Source of the DNA: JAXMDT01 sp046348685
Lineage (GTDB): Bacteria; Pseudomonadota; Alphaproteobacteria; Rickettsiales; UBA998
Reading direction: 5' to 3'
DNA: 10,886 nucleotides
Assembly: GCA_046348685.1 (NCBI GenBank)
Contig: JAXMDT010000020.1
Coordinates: 1 to 10,886, forward strand
The position numbers were made by a program, and so were the translations under genes. The notes under the pieces were generated by a model that did no database searches, was not told the DNA's origin, and saw only the letters and a list, made by a program, of their open reading frames with translations. Of this stretch, positions 6,947 to 10,886 are shown piece by piece (within the stretch, counting starts at the first letter, position 1; each line of letters begins with the position of its first letter).

Positions 6947-7759
6947 TTATTTTGAATATTTGCGTGCATGTTTTAACGACGGCAGACGCTTATGCGTCGC
7001 ATCCACTACTGCAAGATCGATTTCAGCGCTGATAATAGAAGGATCCATTCCACCTTCCGATAAAATTTTTCCCCACGGGTCGATAATAAGTGAATGGCCG
7101 AATGTCATCCGCCCACCTACATGGGTGCCGCACTGCGCAGGCGCAATCACATAAGCACCTGTTTCGATAGCACGGGCGCGCAGCAGCACATGCCAATGCG
7201 CTTCCCCAGTCGGCACCGTAAATGCTGCCGGAACCGCGATGAGATTCGCACCTGCCAGCGCCAGGTCCCGGTAAAGATGGGCAAACCGTACGTCGTAGCA
7301 GATGCTCATGCCGAGTGTTGCGAACCCTACGTCTGCCACTTTCATACTGCCGCCGGGCATGACACGCGCCGATTCCTGATAATGATTGCCCTCGCCGAGC
7401 TGCGCATCGAACAGATGAATCTTATCGTAATAGCTGGCGATGTTTCCCTTCGCATCGATTAGCACCGAGCGGTTGAAAAATTTTCCCTCACCTGCAGGCA
7501 CAAACAGCGAACCGATCAGGATTGGAATCCCCATTTTCTTTGCTTCTGTTTGGCACATCAAGACACCGGGGTGCTCTTCCATCGCAAAGGTAGGAACTGT
7601 ATCCGTATCGAGCGAGCGCATGAAGAACGTATTCTCCGGCGTTGCGATCAGGGATGGTTTTTCTTTCGCGGCGTGATGCAGCATGCGCTCTACCATGGCG
7701 ACATTCGCGTTCACGTCGTTGCTGCTCGTCATCTGCAGGCAGGATATCACATGTTTCAT
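6947..7759 (-). CDS. Nit-like carbon-nitrogen hydrolase (probable deaminated-glutathione or omega amidase)
   Basis: This 270-residue member of the nitrilase superfamily hydrolyses amide C-N bonds. The catalytic triad is visible as Glu42 (in TPENTFF), Lys113 (in YYDKIHLFD) and Cys154 (in SICYDVRF). These motifs match the Nit1/Nit2 branch, which includes deaminated-glutathione amidase (a metabolite-repair enzyme) and omega-amidase. Sequence alone does not separate the two. The start is placed at the ATG 7757-7759, not at an upstream in-frame ATG at 7837, for three reasons. The family begins with a strand like HVISCLQM right at the N-terminus. The longer version would overlap comF by 79 bp. And GAGG within GAGGGG (7763-7768) is a good ribosome site 5 nt ahead. 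The comF stop and this ATG share one base (TGATG), indicating translational coupling. Confidence 0.9.
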   Translation of the reverse strand: MKHVISCLQMTSSNDVNANVAMVERMLHHAAKEKPSLIATPENTFFMRSLDTDTVPTFAMEEHPGVLMCQTEAKKMGIPILIGSLFVPAGEGKFFNRSVLIDAKGNIASYYDKIHLFDAQLGEGNHYQESARVMPGGSMKVADVGFATLGMSICYDVRFAHLYRDLALAGANLIAVPAAFTVPTGEAHWHVLLRARAIETGAYVIAPAQCGTHVGGRMTFGHSLIIDPWGKILSEGGMDPSIISAEIDLAVVDATHKRLPSLKHARKYSK

Positions 7760-8493
7760 CAACCCCTCGCCACCCGACGCGCCGCTGTCAGCACCAGCAC
7801 TTTTCCAGCTCCTGCTTTTTTGAGCGCACGCGCGCAAGATTCAATCGTCGCTCCGGTGGTCAACACATCATCGACCAATAAAATGGATTTATCTTTCACC
7901 GCAGCGCGCGGCGAAACTTTAAAGGCGCCACGCACATTTCGCTCGCGTTCGCTTCGGCTGAGTCCCGTTTGTTGCGAGGTATGCCGTACCCGCCGCATCA
8001 GACCTTTCATGACCGGCTTGCCGGATTTCTGTGCAAGCAATCGCGCCAGCAGGTAGGATTGGTTGTACCGCCGTGCCAGATGGCGGCGCCAATGCAGCGG
8101 CACTGGCGCAATCACGTCGCAGGTTGAAAGCAGTTCATGGCCTCGCACCGACATTAATTGCGACAGGATTACTGCCAGATGCGTGCGGTCGCTATATTTA
8201 AAACGGGTAATCATGCGGCGGCTTGCATCGTCATAAATCATGACGGAGCAGGCACGATCATACGGCATTTCATCGCTCAGGCACCTGCCGCATAGCGCTC
8301 CTTTTTCAACGGCGAAATCGAATGGCTCACCGCAACAGGCGCAGGAAGGATCGGAAATCATTCGGATTGAGGAAAAGCAGCTCGTGCACAGCGAATGCGC
8401 CGCGCTTACTTCCTGACGGCAGGCAACGCAGCGCGGCGGATAAATGATATCCAGCAGCATATGAATCGGCGCTTTTATTCGTTCGGCAAGCAT
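7759..8493 (-). CDS. comF: ComF family phosphoribosyltransferase-like protein
   Basis: The protein has 244 residues. The N-terminus carries a zinc-binding cysteine cluster: C22-x2-C25, C36-x2-C39, C51/C54 and C68-x2-C71. It follows the family's typical LLDIIYPPRC opening (13-22). The C-terminal part is a type I phosphoribosyltransferase fold with APVPLHWRRHLARRYNQ (a ComF hallmark) and the PRPP-binding VDDVLTTGAT (207-216). ComF proteins are linked to natural DNA uptake in some bacteria, but they are widespread in non-competent ones and their reaction is not firmly known. The start is supported by GAGG at 8503-8506, 9 nt upstream. Met12 is an alternative start without a ribosome site. It overlaps nit by one base, and its 5' end is 14 bp from the divergent methyltransferase gene. 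Confidence 0.94.
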   Translation of the reverse strand: MLAERIKAPIHMLLDIIYPPRCVACRQEVSAAHSLCTSCFSSIRMISDPSCACCGEPFDFAVEKGALCGRCLSDEMPYDRACSVMIYDDASRRMITRFKYSDRTHLAVILSQLMSVRGHELLSTCDVIAPVPLHWRRHLARRYNQSYLLARLLAQKSGKPVMKGLMRRVRHTSQQTGLSRSERERNVRGAFKVSPRAAVKDKSILLVDDVLTTGATIESCARALKKAGAGKVLVLTAARRVARG

Positions 8494-8502
8494 CCTATGT
8501 TA

Positions 8503-8506
8503 CCTC
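8503..8506 (-). promoter_or_regulatory. Shine-Dalgarno of comF, placed against the divergent start codon
   Basis: GAGG on the minus strand, 9 nt before the comF ATG, fixes the comF start at 8493. It lies just one base from the ATG of the divergent gene at 8508-8510. Thus the comF leader must be transcribed from within the neighbouring coding region. Confidence 0.55.
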
Positions 8507-8507
8507 G

Positions 8508-9359
8508 ATGAACGCTACCCTACTCTTCGATCGCGCCCGTGTAAAATGGCAAAGGCAGCGCTTCGCCGGACAATTTGCTTCCGTCGATTTTCTCCTCCGC
8601 GAAACAGCCGGCCGGCTGACGGAACGGCTGCAGGATGTCGCCCGCGAATTTAGCCATGCTGTACTATGCGGGCCGCATACGGATATTCTGGAAGGCAGCT
8701 TGAAATCAACACGGCAAATTAAAAAATTTATCCATGGCACACCGGAATTGATGTCATACACATCCCTTCTCTGCGATGAGGAATGGCTGCCGTTTCGGGA
8801 TAGTTCTCTCGATCTTTTCATCAGCAATTTTTCTCTGCACTGGATCAATGATCTGCCCGGCACGTTGGTACAAATTCGTCGCGCGCTTAAACAGGATGGA
8901 TTGTTCCTGGCCGTCATGCCCGGCCCCAAAACCCTCCAGGAGCTGCGGGCTTCGCTTGAGCAAGCCATGGTTGAGATTGAAGGCGGCATCCGCCCCGTTA
9001 TCTCGCCCTTTGTTGAAGTGCGCGATGCAGGAAATCTTCTACAGCGCACGGGGTACGGCCTGCCCGTTACGGATAGCGAAACCGTCACGCTTACCTATAC
9101 CAACCCGTTCGATCTTATGCGGGAATTACGATTCATGGGGGAAGCGAATGCTTTGGTTAGCCGCAAGCAAAGCTTCAGCAGGCGAGACGTTTTTCAACGC
9201 GCGGCAGCTATTTATAAAGAAAATCATACGGATAAGGATGGCCGAATCAAGGCGACGGTCGAGCTTGTTTTCCTTTCCGGCTGGAAGCCCGCCCCCAACC
9301 AACAAAAACCTGCCGCGCGCGGCTCAGGGCAAATTCATATGAATGAAGCGCTTAATTAG
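8508..9359 (+). CDS. NDUFAF5/BioC-like class I methyltransferase-fold protein
   Basis: This 283-residue protein is the alphaproteobacterial counterpart of mitochondrial NDUFAF5, a complex I assembly factor reported to hydroxylate an arginine of NDUFS7. Family landmarks are LLFDRARVKWQRQRFA (5-20), DEEWLPFRDSSLD (90-102), SLHWINDLPG (109-118), then RRALKQDGLFLAVMPG and TLQELRASL. Later come 'RPVISPFVEVRDAG' and LMRELRFMGEANAL. The genomic position, divergent from comF, is the one seen for this family in many alphaproteobacteria. The glycine-rich SAM loop is unusual: residues 52-59 read VLCGPHTD, where relatives have an LDLG-x-x-xG type loop. SAM binding may therefore be weakened or changed. 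No Shine-Dalgarno is visible; the start is chosen from the conserved FDR opening. BioC (malonyl-ACP methyltransferase) is a less likely reading because no bio genes are near. Confidence 0.82.
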   Translation: MNATLLFDRARVKWQRQRFAGQFASVDFLLRETAGRLTERLQDVAREFSHAVLCGPHTDILEGSLKSTRQIKKFIHGTPELMSYTSLLCDEEWLPFRDSSLDLFISNFSLHWINDLPGTLVQIRRALKQDGLFLAVMPGPKTLQELRASLEQAMVEIEGGIRPVISPFVEVRDAGNLLQRTGYGLPVTDSETVTLTYTNPFDLMRELRFMGEANALVSRKQSFSRRDVFQRAAAIYKENHTDKDGRIKATVELVFLSGWKPAPNQQKPAARGSGQIHMNEALN

Positions 9360-9378
9360 AAAGCCTATCGTCACCAAA

Positions 9379-9396
9379 CTGTCATATCACTGTCAC
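9379..9396 (+). promoter_or_regulatory. Pho box (predicted PhoB binding site)
   Basis: Two 7-bp direct repeats, CTGTCAT (9379-9385) and CTGTCAC (9390-9396), are separated by 4 bp (ATCA), giving the 11-bp period of a PhoB dimer site. This fits the consensus CTGTCAT-N4-CTGTCAC/T completely, in the correct orientation for the gene starting at 9453. PhoB activates transcription under phosphate starvation. A -10 at the usual distance of about 10 bp is not obvious. CATAAT (9396-9401) overlaps the box end, and TAGATT (9419-9424) is rather far. Confidence 0.75.
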
Positions 9397-9452
9397 ATAA
9401 TGCTCATGGGTTCCATGGTAGATTGAACCTGAATTCATAAGGTTAATTGCGC

Positions 9453-10886
9453 ATGGCGAATACACCGATTATTCATATTCCCGGAAAAGACCAGACATTT
9501 AAAGCGGCCTTTCACAGCGCGCCCATTTCGGTTTCCCACTTCGACGCTGCGAAAGAATTTATCGCCAATAACCGCATTCACCTTCAGCACGGTTCGTTCT
9601 TCGATCCGTCCAATCCGCTGATTCTTGTTCATCCACGCGAAACTCGGCCGGCGAATATCGGCAAGCTCCGCGAAAAAATACGCCGAACGCTGGAACAGGA
9701 TGTACCGCCGTATTTTGCCGATGCGCGAAAAGGCATTTTCATCGAGCAATTTGTTAAAATGATTCCCCTTTCAGTCGAGAGCAAGCAGGATGCGCTTTCG
9801 CATAATTTGATGGATCTGATGAAGCATATTCAGACCGGTCAGGATCCGGATGTGGCGAGGCAGATACAGGATTTTACGTCGCCTTTTTCCGCCGAAGTCA
9901 ATTTCAAGCTGAAGAAAAACGAAATCGGCGCCGTCGAAAAAGAACTGCTTAAAAACGGTGTCGGCCTCTACCTGATTATCAATCAGGGGCTGGAGCAGAA
10001 ATTCAATCGCGGACTCGATGAATTTTTTGTCGATATGGCGCAAAAGCGCCCTGAATCACCGGAAGCGATGTTTGCACACATGCAGCCTTTCACCGGTATC
10101 CATCCACGCGAGATGATGGAAGCAGCGCAGAAAGGCGGCCTCGATGCTGTCGCAAAAAAACTCGGTGTTTCGGATGAATATGTGCAGGAAGTAAAACTGC
10201 TGCTCGAAATATTGCCCGACCGTTTGTTCTCCATCAATGCGGTAGAAGCATGGGAGGCCGGACGCACCAAGCCAGGTACGCAGGCCATGGGTCCGGCAGA
10301 AAAAATTCAGCTCGGCATGGGCGATCTTGTCGAACGCAAACTGGCGCAGGTAAACAGATATTTTAAAGGCCAGAACGACCTGCCGGATATCATGAAACCG
10401 ATGGAGCAGATGTTTGCAGGTCATATGCGCATGCTGCCTCCCGAGCTTGCTGAAACACTGCTGCTGCTCAATACCGACATAGCATATACGCCCGACCCGC
10501 ATCTGAAAAACATCAGCGATGTGCAGGCGTACGGCTTCTATCGCCGCCTGGTGAAAAATCCGGGCGATGTTAATGGCATTTACCATATTTTCATTTCAGG
10601 TCACGGCGGGCCGGAAAGTTTTGCTGAAACGCTCATTCATGAAGCACATCATTTGGTGATTCCGACACGCCTGACCGATACCGAAATTAAAACGGTGGAT
10701 GGCCTAGCGGCCATGGAAAGCAAGCGTCTTGGTGAATTGAAAGGCCTGCTTGGTACGTGGATGGCTGGCGATGAACACACAAAAGCCGCCATCGAGCGCG
10801 ACATCAATACACGCTATGCGGTAAACGGCAAAACGCTGGCGCAAGCGATGGGCAGTGCAGACATGTACCGCGTGTACCAGATGGTC
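9453..10886 (+). CDS. Uncharacterised protein with HExxH metallopeptidase-like motif, 3'-truncated
   Basis: The frame is open from the ATG at 9453 to the last base (478 codons, no stop), so the C-terminus is missing. AAGG (9439-9442) lies 10 nt upstream and is an acceptable ribosome site. I do not recognise the family. The first 390 residues are mostly predicted helix, soluble and charged, without a signal peptide or membrane segment. Two short HPRE motifs occur (IL-V-HPRE-T about 60-64; GI-HPRE-MM about 218-221). HEAHH at 396-400 gives the zinc-binding HExxH pattern (His396, Glu397, His400). It is preceded by a hydrophobic strand (GIYHIFIS) and the FAETLI helix, an arrangement typical of gluzincin-type peptidases. 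Glu422 is a possible third ligand. A Pho box precedes the gene. Protease activity is inference; the fold and substrate are unknown. Confidence 0.8.
   Translation, partial: MANTPIIHIPGKDQTFKAAFHSAPISVSHFDAAKEFIANNRIHLQHGSFFDPSNPLILVHPRETRPANIGKLREKIRRTLEQDVPPYFADARKGIFIEQFVKMIPLSVESKQDALSHNLMDLMKHIQTGQDPDVARQIQDFTSPFSAEVNFKLKKNEIGAVEKELLKNGVGLYLIINQGLEQKFNRGLDEFFVDMAQKRPESPEAMFAHMQPFTGIHPREMMEAAQKGGLDAVAKKLGVSDEYVQEVKLLLEILPDRLFSINAVEAWEAGRTKPGTQAMGPAEKIQLGMGDLVERKLAQVNRYFKGQNDLPDIMKPMEQMFAGHMRMLPPELAETLLLLNTDIAYTPDPHLKNISDVQAYGFYRRLVKNPGDVNGIYHIFISGHGGPESFAETLIHEAHHLVIPTRLTDTEIKTVDGLAAMESKRLGELKGLLGTWMAGDEHTKAAIERDINTRYAVNGKTLAQAMGSADMYRVYQMV

Noticed and set aside
7760..7837. A 26-residue N-terminal extension of the nit-like protein.
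   Set aside because: It would overlap comF by 79 bp, and its Ser/Gly/Ala-rich residues have no family counterpart. The ATG at 7757-7759 has a ribosome site and the expected N-terminal strand.
9409..9429. Inverted repeat GGTTC/GAACC as an operator or leader hairpin before the HExxH gene.
   Set aside because: Only 5 bp with an 11-nt loop, which is expected by chance in a stretch of this size.
9435..10586. Several minus-strand frames (9435-9749, 9771-10043, 10056-10586).
   Set aside because: They are shadows of the continuous plus-strand frame from 9453, which is uninterrupted for 478 codons and has an upstream ribosome site.

Overview
The window looks like chromosomal core sequence of an alphaproteobacterium of moderate GC content. 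The main evidence is gene content and order: a DUF4167 protein directly after prfA-prmC; a nit-like amidohydrolase overlapping comF, with a mitochondrial-NDUFAF5-like methyltransferase divergent from comF; and ubiG and a DUF3108 protein close by. The histidyl-tRNA synthetase has the ordinary bacterial motif 2. That argues against the Rhizobiales/Rhodobacterales/Caulobacterales group, which uses a divergent HisRS, and for an earlier-branching alphaproteobacterial lineage. I cannot name the genus.

Layout. A 5'-truncated DUF3108 gene (+) enters from the left edge and converges on a long minus-strand block. In transcription order (right to left) that block is: TPR-methyltransferase, RimI-like acetyltransferase, a 55-bp palindromic intergenic repeat, hisS, prfA, prmC, DUF4167. 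The genes overlap or lie within about 25 bp of each other, except at the repeat, where hisS probably has its own promoter. The block starts divergently from ubiG (+). ubiG converges on the comF-nit pair (-). comF is divergent from the NDUFAF5-like gene (+). The right end is an uncharacterised long gene (+), cut by the window edge, that encodes an HExxH metallopeptidase-like motif. A near-perfect Pho box precedes it. No stretch over 300 bp lacks a gene, and no tRNA, rRNA, CRISPR array or insertion sequence was seen.

Function. The left half is mostly translation: HisRS charges tRNA-His, PrfA terminates at UAA/UAG, PrmC methylates the PrfA GGQ glutamine, and the RimI-like enzyme probably acetylates a ribosomal protein N-terminus. 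DUF4167, a very basic R/Q/H-rich protein of unknown role, is co-transcribed with them. The centre and right carry respiration-linked functions: UbiG in ubiquinone synthesis, and a homologue of a complex I assembly factor. They also carry metabolite repair (Nit) and a ComF-type phosphoribosyltransferase. Most of the window is ordinary housekeeping. The least explained part is the right end, an unrecognised HExxH protein probably under phosphate control.
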